From contig MNCI01028301.1 in assembly GCA_015680685.1 (NCBI GenBank), positions 246,841 to 310,840 of the forward strand: a stretch of 64,000 nt of DNA, read 5' to 3'. Source of the stretch: Gnetum montanum. Its lineage: Eukaryota; Streptophyta; Gnetopsida; Gnetales; Gnetaceae. Shown here piece by piece: positions 1-10,639 of this stretch. Below the pieces are notes generated by a model that was not told the DNA's origin, ran no database searches, and was given only the letters and a program-made list of their open reading frames with translations. Made by a program: the position numbers and the translations under genes. The stretch's first letter is position 1, and each line of letters starts with the position of its first letter.

Positions 1-485
1 TTGGCATTATTATTAAGGAAGGGATTGATGAATTACCTAGAAATACTTATACATTCTCGTTTTAATCTTTATTCAAATCTAGTGTGTATTTATTAGTGTT
101 GTGTGTAAATTCTAGACATAAATAAGATGGCATATAATGCTAGAGCCCACAAAGAACCTTAGAAAATATTAGAAGGATATTGTTATTTCTAAATACTCGA
201 ATGATCAAACTTTACCATTAATTATTTTGACTTACTATTAGGACAAGTAGGGGAGATGGTGTAATGTTCATGGTTGATTTTCAAAGGAATCGGTCATGGA
301 TATAGTAGTAGATCTTAAAGATGTTACAATCAATCTTGTACCACAGGAATTTCATGCATTTTATGTGGCTTCCAAGGTAGATATCAATGATTATAAGCCT
401 CAATGGAGGTAGGTGCTTTAAGATCATATGGTGGAATAAGAGGTCTATCTTGGCTTTCATCTGATCATTCAGATGATTAGCAAGG
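1..485. other. Left flank of Element I, no gene seen
   Basis: This AT-rich stretch lies outside the Element I LTR. Short open stretches exist on both strands, but none shows a recognisable domain. It is the target DNA that Element I entered; its continuation resumes at 20949 after the duplicated target site. It may be the 5' part of Element II, which lies beyond Element I in plus orientation, but I cannot show this. Confidence 0.6.
481..485. repeat. Target-site duplication of Element I (left copy)
   Basis: The five bases CAAGG directly precede the LTR. The identical CAAGG follows the other LTR at 20944-20948. A perfect 5-bp duplication next to TG...CA ends is the expected scar of Ty3/gypsy integration and shows that both LTRs belong to one insertion. 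Confidence 0.93.
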
Positions 486-1107
486 TGTGGCAACTAAAAA
501 TGTTAGTGGCTAGAACACCAAGAGGTTATTGGGCGTACAACTTAACAAAGGATCCACATGAGGGCAATGCTAGAGAAAAAATAGAAACGGGGTGCCCTGA
601 ACAGTCTGGTCAATCAGATAGAAACTTAGCTAGTGTATAATAACCTTTCGTAAAAAATTGTTTTACAGATGTTACGTATAACTTAGGTGATAAATGTAAA
701 TTGATAAGCAATAATGCAAAATATGATAATAGCAAAACACAATGAAAAAAGCTTGAGTGAGAGGGTGCATGACCCCAAGATTGGGGGACTTGATCTTTGT
801 TTGTGTGGAAAGTGTACAACTGATGCACAGTGTGGACAAGCATAGCTTACAATGGAACAATATGGTCACAAGTCTTGGACTATTGTCAACGGCCTGCTAA
901 TAGGGACTGATGAGCTAGTGCTTGCTAGGCTAGAAGAGATCAGGAGATGTTACTACTGGGAGTTTTCTGCTTATCAACTATCTTCTTGCCAGTCTCTTTG
1001 CCAAAGCCAATTGCCAGAAAGCCAAATGCCAAAAATGTTACTCGCAAGAAAGCCAAATGCCAAAATGCCAATCTTCCTAGCCAACCCCTTGAACGTTTTT
1101 CGTTGGG

Positions 1108-1117
1108 TTATTTATAG
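1108..1117 (-). promoter_or_regulatory. LTR TATA box (3' LTR, Element I)
   Basis: On the minus strand this reads CTATAAATAA, a good plant TATA box. The other LTR has CTATAAATAC at the matching place (19267-19258). It marks the probable U3/R boundary about 30 bp downstream and fixes the transcription direction of Element I as minus. Confidence 0.75.
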
Positions 1118-1586
1118 AGCCAAGGGTGGGAGAAAAATGTGGTTTGGATGCCATGTGTCTTAGGTCCCACATGGTGTAGACATGCATGTGCCATACTGCT
1201 ATGTAGTGCTACACTGTAGGTGTAATGTTGATCATGAAACTTATTGTGTTGTGACCATACTGTTTAAGCTGCATGTGCCAGAATCCAGGGAACTACCATG
1301 TGTTTACAAATAATTCCAACAATGAATGCAAAGTGGATCTTTTGCTTTAGGACTACGTCTTCCCTACTTCTTGAGAGCAAGGTCAAGTGTAGGGAAAACT
1401 TTGGGAATAATTGTGGGGGTGCAAAACAAAGTGAACTTGCTAATCCTATCTATTGAAGAGATGTCAGGATGAGCGTGACCATCACCAACAAGTTTTGGAG
1501 CTAACTCGAGATGTCCTAATGCTTCCATGCCATTGTTATGCTACTTATGTTGCCCAATGTATCGGCGTAGCATGAACACCTGCATG

Positions 1587-2387
1587 CTACACTGTGCTAC
1601 GCTGTGTAGCGTAGCTACCAATCTTGAGAGAAATCTTGCTCAAAAGCTAAGAATACCTATCTGAGGCCTGGCTAGGAAAGCAGCTTCTGCAATTATCAAC
1701 CCTACTTTCCATGTTGAAAGGTCTCGGGACCTATGGAGTTCATCCTTGGGACACTTTTGTGCTTTGTGTCCTTGCTACACTGTGCTACGCTGTGTAGCGT
1801 AGCACAACGTAGCAGCCAATGTGACATGAATTCCTGTTTTGATCTATGATGCTTTGTCAAGAAACTTTGCTTGAAACCCAAAGGCAAAGTGGGATAGGCA
1901 ATCTTGTAGGTTGAAGCATGGCCAAGTGTAATTCTTTTGCTAGAACCACTTGGTAAAGGACCTTCATATGTTCTATCCCTGTTACGCTATGCTATGCTGT
2001 ATAGTGTAGCACAACGTAGCACCTAGTTTGGCTCTAATTATAACTTACTTTGCAATCATTTTGTCACAAAATGTTAGTCATGTCCTAGCATGGCAACAAA
2101 ACAAGCATGTTTGATGGTTGAGGCATGGGCAAATATGCTTACTCCGTTAGAGAAATCTAAGTAGGAGTATCATCATAGTGAATCCTTGCTGTGTTGTGCT
2201 ATGCTACGTAGCGTAGCACTCAAATTGAGATGATTTCTAACAAAACTTGCCATATTTTGCCATGTCATGTTGCTCATGCTTTAAAGATGAAGTGGGGAAA
2301 ATGTCCTAGAGGGCTGAGTTGTTGTTAATCTGCATCTTTGGTGTCCAATCAGTCTTCTCAAGGCCTGCTATGCTATGCAGTGTAGTA
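1587..2387. repeat. Palindrome array in U3 of Element I
   Basis: About five copies of an imperfect palindrome built from GCTACGCT/AGCGTAGC lie near 1596, 1784, 1988, 2203 and 2370, spaced about 170-215 bp. The copies at 1596-1615 and 1784-1803 have 8-base arms around a GTGT loop; the copy near 2203 is the perfect GCTACGTAGC. The other LTR has matching copies between 19737 and 20545. The position upstream of the LTR TATA box suggests repeated regulatory sites or hairpins; the sequence between copies is too diverged to prove a tandem origin. Confidence 0.75.
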
Positions 2388-2787
2388 GGTTCCTATGGTT
2401 AGAAAACTTTCCAAATTATTTACCTCATCCTAAAAAACTTCGATAGCTCCTAGCATGGTCCTTGGGTAGACCATCAACTAGGTCAAGTGTCAAGTTGGGC
2501 AAGCTAGAGGGTGTAGCAAGCTTGTTAGCCTAAGAAATAGAAAGTTTGCCAGATTGTTTAGTCTACCCCTAGTGCCTTTTTCATGCAAGCTCTCCTCATG
2601 GCTAGGTGTCACATTGATTGTGCTATGGAGGGTGGTAGGCAGGCTTGGAAGTAACTTTGTAGGCATTAGGACTTCTGGGGTGCTGTGTTGCCTACATGTT
2701 CCCATGTGACATCATGCTTGCAGGGGTCCTTGCCCAAATTCTAGGATTGCTGAATCATGAGAGTCCTAAAATTTATGGTGTTTCAAT

Positions 2788-2801
2788 GGCCCCTCTTTGT
2801 T
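2788..2801 (-). other. Polypurine tract of Element I
   Basis: On the minus strand the bases next to the 3' LTR read AAAGAGGGGCCAT before the LTR start TGAAACA. A purine run at this place primes plus-strand DNA synthesis in LTR retrotransposons. It confirms that the left LTR is the 3' one. Confidence 0.75.
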
Positions 2802-4217
2802 GACATCTAAAGGATCTGCCCAAGAGACGTTAACAAAGAATATGAAACACCATGAAGAACCAAACACCAACATCACTTTCCAGTGTTTGCTTGGATGATG
2901 CTTCACTATATTTGAGAGTTCTTTATGGATGATGTAGGATAGGGGGCTAGGGATGGATTTGCAAGAACAGGTTCAGGGAAGAAAGGATGTAGAATGTAAT
3001 GCTATGATAACTTTTTCCATAATGTGATTCCTCATCAGAATGCTTATGATTGAATCAACACGCATGGATGTCTTTCTTTCTTAGATTTCAACCTCTCATA
3101 AAAGTGCTTAGAGATGATTGATCCATAGCTGAAATGTTTGTGAATAAGCTATCGTGCCATTTGTTTTGGGCACTTGTGCTTCTTCTTTTTCTTGCATTTT
3201 TGCTCGTTTGAATTTTTGTGCTTCTCTTTTGCTATACATCCATGTTCACTTGTAAACAACCTTGTTGTTGTTGCAGGACAGGTGTTTCCTCCCCAAGATG
3301 AGTTATGTTACATCCATGTGAGGCTTTGACCTGCCTACAGATGCTTTCCATGGGATGAGTTGTGTTACATCCATCATGGACTTGGGGTTGGGCATGTGAA
3401 AGGGATTTTTGTGTATTTGGAAAGCTTGTAAAGAGGATTTGAAAGACTGCAAGTATAGGGAATAGGGATTAAGTTGGCTGAGGGGAGGATATACACTCTT
3501 AGGTAGCTAGGCTAATTGAAGCAGGTACTTCAGAGCAATGTAGTACCTTGCTCTCATGGTGAAACACATCCCTAAACAATGCCATCTTGGCTTTTATCCT
3601 GAAAACATAACAAAGAGAAAACCAGAGAAAAGCAACCATTGAGTGAAGTGAGGGTAAAGTCCTACTTACTCTGGACACTGCCAGAGTGGCAAGTGTTATG
3701 TATGAAGTGTGTGATGTCCAAAGTAAGAAGGCCAGCATACATTCTAGCAACAATAAGCTGGAAAGGTTAGTGTTGAAGATGTTGGGAGTAGTGGTGATGT
3801 AGGTGCTCAAGATTCCTCATCCAAGGTAAACATATTGCAGTATAGCTACAAGGTGAGGAGCCTAATAGCTGAACACCTTTTGGATTTTGATGATGGAAAG
3901 GGTTGGAGGATGGTAGCACTGTGGCTGGGCCACAATAGTGCTGGGACTCCAGCAGCAGGTGTTGATAGCAAGAGCTATTATTGAGGTGACTAGCTGTGGT
4001 AGCGGTAGCTCTAGAAGGCTAGAAAGATGTCAAATGACATCTCTAGAGGATCAACAAGATGCTATGGGTGATGACGTTGCATGTGTTCTAGAGGGTTTTT
4101 CATTGATGACGTGAACTTCATTCTGAAACTGCAATGTCCCACCCCATGTTGTCCAAGAGTTTTGGAAGTGTGCATGCTCGCTTTTTCATAGTGTCTCCCA
4201 TGTAAGCTGGGAGATGT
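2802..4217 (-). other. 3' untranslated region of Element I
   Basis: This lies between the end of integrase and the polypurine tract. No conserved domain is visible. A 103-residue minus ORF (3499-3810) is hydrophobic and could be chance. The length of about 1.4 kb is normal for Tat elements, some of which place extra ORFs here; none can be supported in this copy. Confidence 0.5.
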
Positions 4218-4530
4218 TTGATTGCGAACCCAGTTTAAGGTTTTGGTAGATCATCGGATGTGCTATTTTAAGGTCCCAGAAAACCGATGTGCTAGTTTAA
4301 GGTCCTAGTAGACCACTGTGCTAGTTTAACGTCGTAGCGGATAGTGGATGGCTAGTTCAAGGTCATAGCAAACCATGTTATGGGTGCCAATTTTATGTCA
4401 TGGCCCAAAGACATGTTGTGCCAGTTTAACGTCATAGCGGATGTTCTATGCTAGTTTATAGTCATAATAGACTATTGGTGCTAGTTTATAGTCATAGTGG
4501 ACTATCTGTGCTAGTTTTACATCATAGAAA
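4218..4530. repeat. TTTAAGGTC repeat cluster A
   Basis: About nine diverged copies of a motif near CTAGTTTAAGGTCATAGCGG (plus strand) recur every 30-45 bp directly downstream of the integrase stop. The same motif forms clusters at 8136-8512 and 13883-14080 of the same element. It is non-coding and its function is unknown. Confidence 0.8.
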
Positions 4531-4573
4531 ATGTTGGTCTTACCTCGCTTTGCATTCGATGTGATCCTTTGCA

Positions 4574-5795
4574 TTAAACGTGGTATGGATTGAGGTACAA
4601 GTAGTTGACGGGTTTTGCAAACTTGTTGCCATCTACGTCAGCCAATTTGAATACCCCATTTTCATAGGATTTTGTGACTATGAAAGGGCCTTCCCAATTA
4701 GCTAAGAATTTGCTAACTGGCTCACAAACGGCCTTGAGGACCAAATCCCCCTTTTTGATTGGCCATTGGTGTAAGTTACAGTGATGCTTTTGATATCGTT
4801 TATTGTGGTACCATTCAATGTGACCAAGTGTTTAGGCACGCTCCTCCTCTACAAAGTCAAGATCAATGATCCTTGACTCATTGTTTTGAGCCTCGTCCAC
4901 AATGTTTGAGAGGATCATCCAAAGTTATGGAACCTACAATTCAAGAGGTAACACTGCTTCAGATCTGTAAATGAGACTATATGGAGTCTTACTTATAGTG
5001 GTTTTTCATGTTGTGCAGTAAGCCCACAACACATAAAGGATTTTCTCATGCCATTGCCTCTTGTTGCTATTGATCATCCTTTTGAGGAGGTTGATGATGA
5101 CCTTGTTGGTTACCTCTACCTAACTATTCACTTGTGGGTAGTATGGCAATGAAAAAGAGTGTTTGATGCCAAGGTTTTTGCAAAAGGTTTTAGTCTCTAC
5201 ACTACTGAATTGTGGCTTGTTGTCAGTAACAATGGTCATGGGCAAGCCAAACCGTGTTACTATGTTATCCAGAATGAAGTGGCAAACCTATTGAGACGTA
5301 GTCTTTCTAAGGGGAATAGCTTCTACCCGGTGGTAATAATGAAACTATGACCTATGGAAGACTTAGGTGTAATGGGTCCTATGATATCTAGTCCCTAACA
5401 TTGGAAAGGCCACGTGATTTGCGTAGGATGTAATTCAGTAGGCGACACATGTATAAGGCTTGCATGGCGTTGACATACATCACATGTTCTAACTTTGGCA
5501 AGGAAATCTCATTCTATGCAAGGCCAATAGTAACCTAAGCATTTGATTTTTTCTACCATAGCTCTAGGGGCTATGTGTCCCCCACATAGTCCCTCATGGA
5601 CTTCGTCAACAATTTTTTGTGCTTCTTCCCCACTAACACAAGCTAGCAATATTCCATTGTAAGAGCATTTACATAGAGGGTTATCTCCTATTAGGACATA
5701 CTACCATGCTCGTTTATGTATTGCATCCTTTTGAGTAGATGTTAAGCCGTGTGGGGGTTCACCATGTTGGAGGTAAGCTTTAATGTTGGCATACC
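4574..5795 (-). pseudogene. pol: Integrase, Element I
   Basis: This is the integrase part of the gag-pol polyprotein, which inserts the cDNA into the host genome. On the minus strand it begins with a zinc-binding region (VHEGLCGGH near 5630, then CDVCQRHA near 5490). The catalytic core follows with all three acidic residues visible: GLDIIGPI, VTDNKPQF and VEVTNK. A GPY/F-type C-terminal module (WEGPFIVTKSYENGVF, about 4670) and a TAA stop at 4574-4576 end it. Several in-frame stops, such as the one just before GLDIIG, break it. It follows the second RNase H, as expected for Tat elements. Confidence 0.85.
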
Positions 5796-5924
5796 ACTCT
5801 TAGGTATTTGTTGTACTTACAAATGTAATGTGTGCTACTTGAGTAATATGATTGGTGCATTCTATTATCGAAGCAAGCAAGGTAGCAAACATATGTGATG
5901 ACACATTTAATGCTAACATGGCTA

Positions 5925-6295
5925 GGGCATTAGCCATAGTGTTTTCATTACAAGGCACGTGTTGAATGTCCAACGTTGTAAACTTCTTTAGTAGATTCTT
6001 GGCTAAATCGCAATAAGGTTGTAAGTATGAAGCCTTGCAAGCATAAACTTCAATGATCTGGTTGACAACTAGTTGCGAGTTGCCCCAGATTACCAAATGT
6101 TGGATCCTCAACTCTTGAGCTACTAGAAGGCCCCTAAGAAGTCCTTCATACTTAGCTATGTTGTTCGTGCAAAGGAATGTAAAATGATATGCAAAGGGTC
6201 AAATTTCCCTGAAGGGAAATGTATGAACAGTGGCGATGCTACCACCTCATGTAGTTGAAGCATCATCAAAATGTAAATTGGCCTCAAAATTTCAT
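5925..6295 (-). pseudogene. pol: Second (archaeal-type) RNase H, Element I
   Basis: This domain lies between the ordinary RNase H and integrase. It reads LVIWGNSQLVVNQI, then DIQHVPCNENTMANALAMLA, which match the block usually written GDSQLVVNQ and the later ADALA block of the extra RNase H carried by plant Tat elements. The start lies near 6295 (FHFDDAS). In this copy two expected catalytic aspartates are asparagine (GNSQ and ANALA), each explained by one G-to-A change on the coding strand. One frameshift or stop lies upstream of 6111. The domain is good evidence for the Tat lineage. Confidence 0.8.
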
Positions 6296-6399
6296 GGTAT
6301 AGGACTTATGCTATTGATATGCTCATTTGGGAACTCGGGTTCTATTACTACTTGATCATCAACGGGTGAAGCTGTAAGCTGTGCGGCTACTGCTTGACC

Positions 6400-6772
6400 T
6401 TTGTTGATGATTGTACCACATAATGTAAATCAAATTTTGCCATTATAGCTTTCCATTGGGCTATTCTACTACTCTCGTATAAGTTGGTTGTGATAGCTTG
6501 AAGTATGTTGCTTTTTCATATGATGTTAACTTTACTGTGAAACAAGTAATGCCTCCACTTTTTAAGTGTGAATACTAGGGCAAGATAGTTTTCTCTACCT
6601 CATTGTACTTCACTTCATGTGCTATCAATGCATGACTCAAGTAGTAGACTGGGATTTCAGACCCATCATCTCTCTTCTGACATAACAGTGTGGCAATGGA
6701 TGTGTCCGAGGTGGCAAGGTAGATGTAGAAAGGCCTATCCCTTTGTGGAGGGTAAACAGTGGGAAGGTGCAA
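6400..6772 (-). pseudogene. pol: RNase H and connection domain, Element I
   Basis: Directly downstream of RT on the same strand, the reading PFYIYLATSDTSIATLLCQ and PVYYLSHALIAHEVKYNEVE matches the RT-linked RNase H of Ty3/gypsy elements, which degrades the RNA of the RNA-DNA hybrid. The most conserved part is 6575-6772; weaker similarity continues to about 6400. It is in line with the RT reading, broken by stops around 6800 and 6573. Confidence 0.8.
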
Positions 6773-6802
6773 AAGCTCTTTCTTTAGGTTATCAAAGGCT
6801 TG

Positions 6803-8036
6803 TTAACATTGATCTATCCACTTGAAATTAATCCCCTTATTAAGTAGGTGTTGCATGAGGTGTAGTTTATCTGTCAACCTCGCGATAAACCTTCTGATAA
6901 ACTGTACTCTGCCTTGCAACCCACGTAACTCTTTAAGATTTGTAGGCAGTTCTAGGTTGACAGTGGCCCTTACCTTATCATGGTCCACTCATATCCCCAT
7001 TTTTGACACTACAAAACCTAGCATGCATCTAGTTTTAACTCCAAAAACACATTTCCTAAGGTTGAGGCACAGGTCGTGCCTATGACAACATTCGAGAACT
7101 ACATTTAGATTGTTGGGATGATTAGTAGCTTCCTTAGACTTAACTGTTATGTCATCAATGTAGTCATTCAGCCTTTCTAAGAGGTAATCGCTAAAGATGT
7201 ATGTCATTGCTTGTTGATACGTTGCTCCAGCATGTTTTAGTCCAAAGGGCATCATTGTGTAACAAAAAGTTCCCCAATGGGTCATAAAGGTAGTTGCTAA
7301 CTGGTGCTCTGTGTTGATGCGAATATGATTATAGCCTAAAAACCCATCCATGAAGGATAGTAAGGAATGACCAGCTGTAGTATCAATAAGTTGATCAATA
7401 CTAGGCAGCGAGAAGTTATCCTTAATTGTCATCCTATTTAAATCTTGGAAGTCTATACAAATTTGTATGCTCCTGGTTTTCTTAGGTACAACTACAATGT
7501 TTGAGACGCAATCTAAGTAATCGATGATCCAAATGAAACTAGCTTGATAGAGCTTGGTGATTTCATTGTGTACAATCAAGGAAATCTCTATTTTAGGTTT
7601 GTGAGCTTTTTGTTTAACCGCTTTGACATGTGGGTCTAAGATAATGTTGTGTTGTATGAGTTGCAGGTCTAGGCACAACATATCTTCATATGACCATGCA
7701 AACACTTTGATATTGTCATTAAGGACTTTCGAGATGTTTTGTTGCACTTGTGGATCTAGTAGGGAACTGAATTTTAATGTTTTCACCTCACCTATATACA
7801 TAGTTACAATGGTTTCAATAAGAGGATCCTCAGTCACATCCCTAGCCTCTAAGTTTAGGGCCTGGACTAGATGTTCAAGCTAGTCTAGAGATGTCTCCAG
7901 GGACACTACGGTGTCATGAGTGGATGATTCCAAGTCTATTGATTCTAAGCTTAAGTGTCTTGTAAGCTTTCCATGAGGTCCTGTCAGGACAAGGGGCATG
8001 TGAAGAACATCCTATATAGTCATTTTCGAAGCACTC
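6803..8036 (-). pseudogene. pol: Reverse transcriptase, Element I
   Basis: The longest open stretch in the window (6989-7837, 282 codons) encodes a Ty3/gypsy RT. The palm motifs are clear: a first aspartate in SFMDGFLGYNHI, MPFGLKHAGATYQQ, and the catalytic YIDD in DYIDDITVKSK. The region GFVVSKMGI is followed by one TGA (6986-6988), then the same frame continues to 6803 with LRGLQGRVQFIRRFIARL. Upstream of 7837 the same frame is readable to 8036 apart from two stops; there it meets a strong splice acceptor. The protease is 6 kb away, which fits an intron between protease and RT. Confidence 0.88.
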
Positions 8037-8062
8037 CTGCAAAATCATCAAACAAGCAAACG
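8037..8062 (-). promoter_or_regulatory. Candidate 3' splice site before RT
   Basis: On the minus strand a pyrimidine-rich stretch ends TTTGATGATTTTGCAG and is followed by GAGTGCTTCG, where the RT frame becomes readable. Ogre elements are known to splice an intron between protease and RT, and this is the expected place for the acceptor. I did not find an equally clear donor after the protease (near 14420), so the intron is inferred. Confidence 0.55.
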
Positions 8063-8135
8063 TCAAGTGGTACCTATTTAATAGAGTAACAAGCAATAAA
8101 ATGTAGACAAGGTAATTATGCGGTGCAACATAATT

Positions 8136-8512
8136 TCTAGTTTAAGGTCTTAGCAGACCACAAAAACACAAAATTATATTTTAATATTTCCAGTTTAAGG
8201 TTGTAGAGGATCGTTAACATGTAAACTTTCATGCTAAAAATTGCTAGTTTAAGGTCATAGCGGACTGCTAACAAGTTTAAAATATAAAGGAGAAGTTAAG
8301 GTTGCTAGTTTAAGGTCATAGTGGACCATCATTGACTTAAAAAATGTAAAATAAATGCTAACATTGCCAGTTTAAGGTCATAGTAGACCATGATCATGTA
8401 ACGTTGTAATTTGGAATTTCCAATTTAAGGTCTTAGTAGATTGCCAATAGGTTTAAAACATAAAGAAGATGTTAAGATTGCCAGTTTAAGGTTGTAGCAG
8501 ATCGTAACGATG
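8136..8512. repeat. TTTAAGGTC repeat cluster B
   Basis: Seven copies of a motif near CYAGTTTAAGGTCATAGYRG (plus strand) lie at 53-62 bp intervals, separated by AT-rich spacers that themselves share pieces such as TTTAAAATATAAAG and ATGTTAAGATTG. It begins about 100 bp upstream (minus sense) of the RT splice acceptor and ends just before the promoter of the plus-strand gene. Confidence 0.85.
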
Positions 8513-8559
8513 CAAAATCATGAAAAATGAAGTGATAATTTTAATGCCTCTGTGTGGTA

Positions 8560-10080
8560 TGCTGTACCTGTGTGCTATGCTGCAATAGTCCCATGTTACA
8601 CTGTAGGGGATAGGAATGCCCCCTACTATGCTACAGTAGATAGGGGTGCCACATGTCATGCATGGAATGCGGAACTTTCTACGTTATGTGCAGGAGATGA
8701 AAGTAATAGGTTTTTGACCCATAGGCTATAAATAGGGGGTTACCCCATGGTAATCTGGTTACTTTCACTGACACTTACACCCTACACCCAAAGCATAGCG
8801 TAGTTGACCTTAGAGTTAGCGTATCGATCATAGCGTATCAGTTGATACAACCGATACACCCAAGTTTGTGAGTAAGAAATGACATGCAAGATTGAGTGCA
8901 TGCATTAGGGGCTGACCAACTTAGTTGAAGGGAAGTGCACCCTACGATGCCTTCCCAAGACATGCGTTGAGGAGTGGCAGGAGGCTCCATCCACCTGGTA
9001 AGTTTCTACGCTACCCTCGTTTTCGTTGTGTAATTTATCATGTTAAATCTATTGTCGTCACTATTTTGGTTGTCACAGTCATCACTATGGCTACGCTGCG
9101 ATTGTTATTATTTCTTTTGTTGCTATTTTAGCTACTGAGCCGTGGCTATCGCCACTCTAGCCACAACTGCCATGGTAGTCGCTATGCTACGGCTGTGCGC
9201 CGCACCGCCATGGCCACCATTGTTAGGAATGGTCACTGCACTATCGTAGGGGGTTCGGTAGTTCTGGGTGATGTAGCGCATGCTTAGCGTAGCGTACCAC
9301 CCTTAGAAGGAATTTTTTATTTCCAAAGTTTCAGGGTAGCATAACACAAGCAAAGGGGGAGTTTATTTTATTTGTGTTTTACCTGGCTATGTTTCATGCA
9401 ATGGGGCAAGGTCGGGACAATGGGAACACTGTGTGTATTTTTCCAAAGACACATTGTTTTGAGATTGTGATTGTTACTGTGTTACGTTTCGGTTCCTGTC
9501 ATGCTATGCTACTATAGTGCCATAGTTGCCATGTTGCTATGCTAGTGGGCTCGCTACGTTGCTATGCTAGCAGACTTGCTAGGCTGTTGGTACTATTATT
9601 CTACTACACATGTTAGTGTTTTACTTACCATGTTATTATACTTGTCATATGGCTATATGTCATATTTGTTACGTTGCCACACTTTTTATATTGTCATATC
9701 TGTCACACTTGCCACTTTGCTATGCTTACATGGGGTGTGGATGTCCCACTACACTACGCGTAATGCAGCCATTACTTTTTTGCAAAGTGTAGTTGCTATG
9801 CTACTCTACATAGAGCATGCTTGCTACACTGTGTTATGTAGGGTGTGCCTGCTACACTACACTATGAAGGATGTACCTGCTATGCTGTGCTATGTGGGGC
9901 ATAGTTGTTACGCTGTGCAGGATGTACCTGCTACGCTACGTGTAACACCCTACTACGTTACATGTCATGTTTAGTTCTATGTGATTGTATTTGTATGTTA
10001 CTGTTTCAAGCCTAAGGGAAAATTTGTACATCAAGGGTTATGCTACGCTACTTGGTAATCGTCACTTCAATGTTACACTA
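8560..10080. repeat. CTACGCTACG-type repeat region
   Basis: Short words such as GCTATGCTG, CTACACTA, GCTACGCTA and TGTAGCA recur dozens of times here, both upstream of the plus-strand TATA box and through the first intron of the plus-strand gene (8998-10104). They resemble the palindrome arms of the Element I LTR. The 136-codon ORF at 9564-9974 is made of these repeats and is not a gene. Confidence 0.65.
8727..8735 (+). promoter_or_regulatory. TATA box of the antisense gene
   Basis: TATAAATAG stands in a GC-richer context (GGCTATAAATAGGGGG) on the plus strand, opposite to gag-pol. It is as good as the LTR TATA boxes of this element. Transcription would start near 8760, upstream of a leader and the first splice donor at 8998. 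CTACG-type motifs lie just upstream, as in the LTR U3. Confidence 0.65.
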
Positions 10081-10639
10081 ACGCTTTTTTGTTGTGTTGC
10101 ACAGGGTCATGTTAAAACCCATCCTGATCATCCTTGAGCTAGTAGGAGTCTTGTGCTGCCTTAGTGAACCTATGGCCAATGTTCCCCATCCTCATGCACA
10201 GGTAGGACATCAGGCAATTTGGTTTCAGAAGGGTGCACGGGACTTCCTAGTGTTCCTCCTTTGCCATTTTAGTGTGATTGTGTGGTCACACTTATCGGCC
10301 GAAATAGTCGCTGTACTTATTGAAATGTTGTTGTCCGATGTAAACTAGGGCATTCTAAACTTCATGGCTGATGGGTCAATTGAAGGCAAAGGGGCAGAAG
10401 GCTTAAATTGGTGCCCAAGAGGCTTGAGGCACTTAAGTTGGATTTAGGACATGCCTGAATTCAAATGTTATCATCAATACAACACGTTGTAAGTTGTCCA
10501 TGATATGGACACCTACTTCTAGAACCCACCTGGAACTATTTATTATGCTAATAGGTGAGTCTTGTGAAGATATTTTAATTATGTTGTATCATTTTCCTTG
10601 CACTAGTCAAAATGCTTACTGTATTTTGTATGTTGCTAG

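Larger units (their letters stand above)
486..2787 (-). repeat. 3' LTR of Element I
   Basis: It begins TGTGG and ends TTTCA on the plus strand (TGAAA...CCACA on the coding strand) and aligns along its whole length with 18636-20943. By eye identity is roughly 85-90%, with mostly C/T and G/A differences. On the minus strand the first 1.7 kb is U3 and holds an array of palindromes; a TATA box follows near 1117-1108 and R-U5 runs to 486. Short ORFs inside it (for example 852-1163 plus) recur in neither copy as conserved proteins and are not annotated. Confidence 0.93.

Noticed and set aside
852-1163. 103-codon plus ORF in the Element I LTR, with a shorter counterpart at 19161-19469
   Set aside because: It lies in LTR sequence antisense to the element and is not preserved at full length in the partner LTR; probably chance.
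1587-2387. CRISPR-like array because of palindromic repeats at about 200-bp intervals
   Set aside because: The repeats vary, the spacers are too long and themselves conserved between LTRs, and the DNA is from a plant nucleus.
3499-3810. Hydrophobic 103-codon minus ORF downstream of integrase in Element I, a possible env-like protein
   Set aside because: There is no further support and no homologue in the window, and the length is within chance expectation.
9564-9974. 136-codon plus ORF
   Set aside because: It consists of CTACG/TGCTA-type repeats inside intron 1 of the antisense gene; the residues (Y, C, L, H) mirror the repeat and show no domain.
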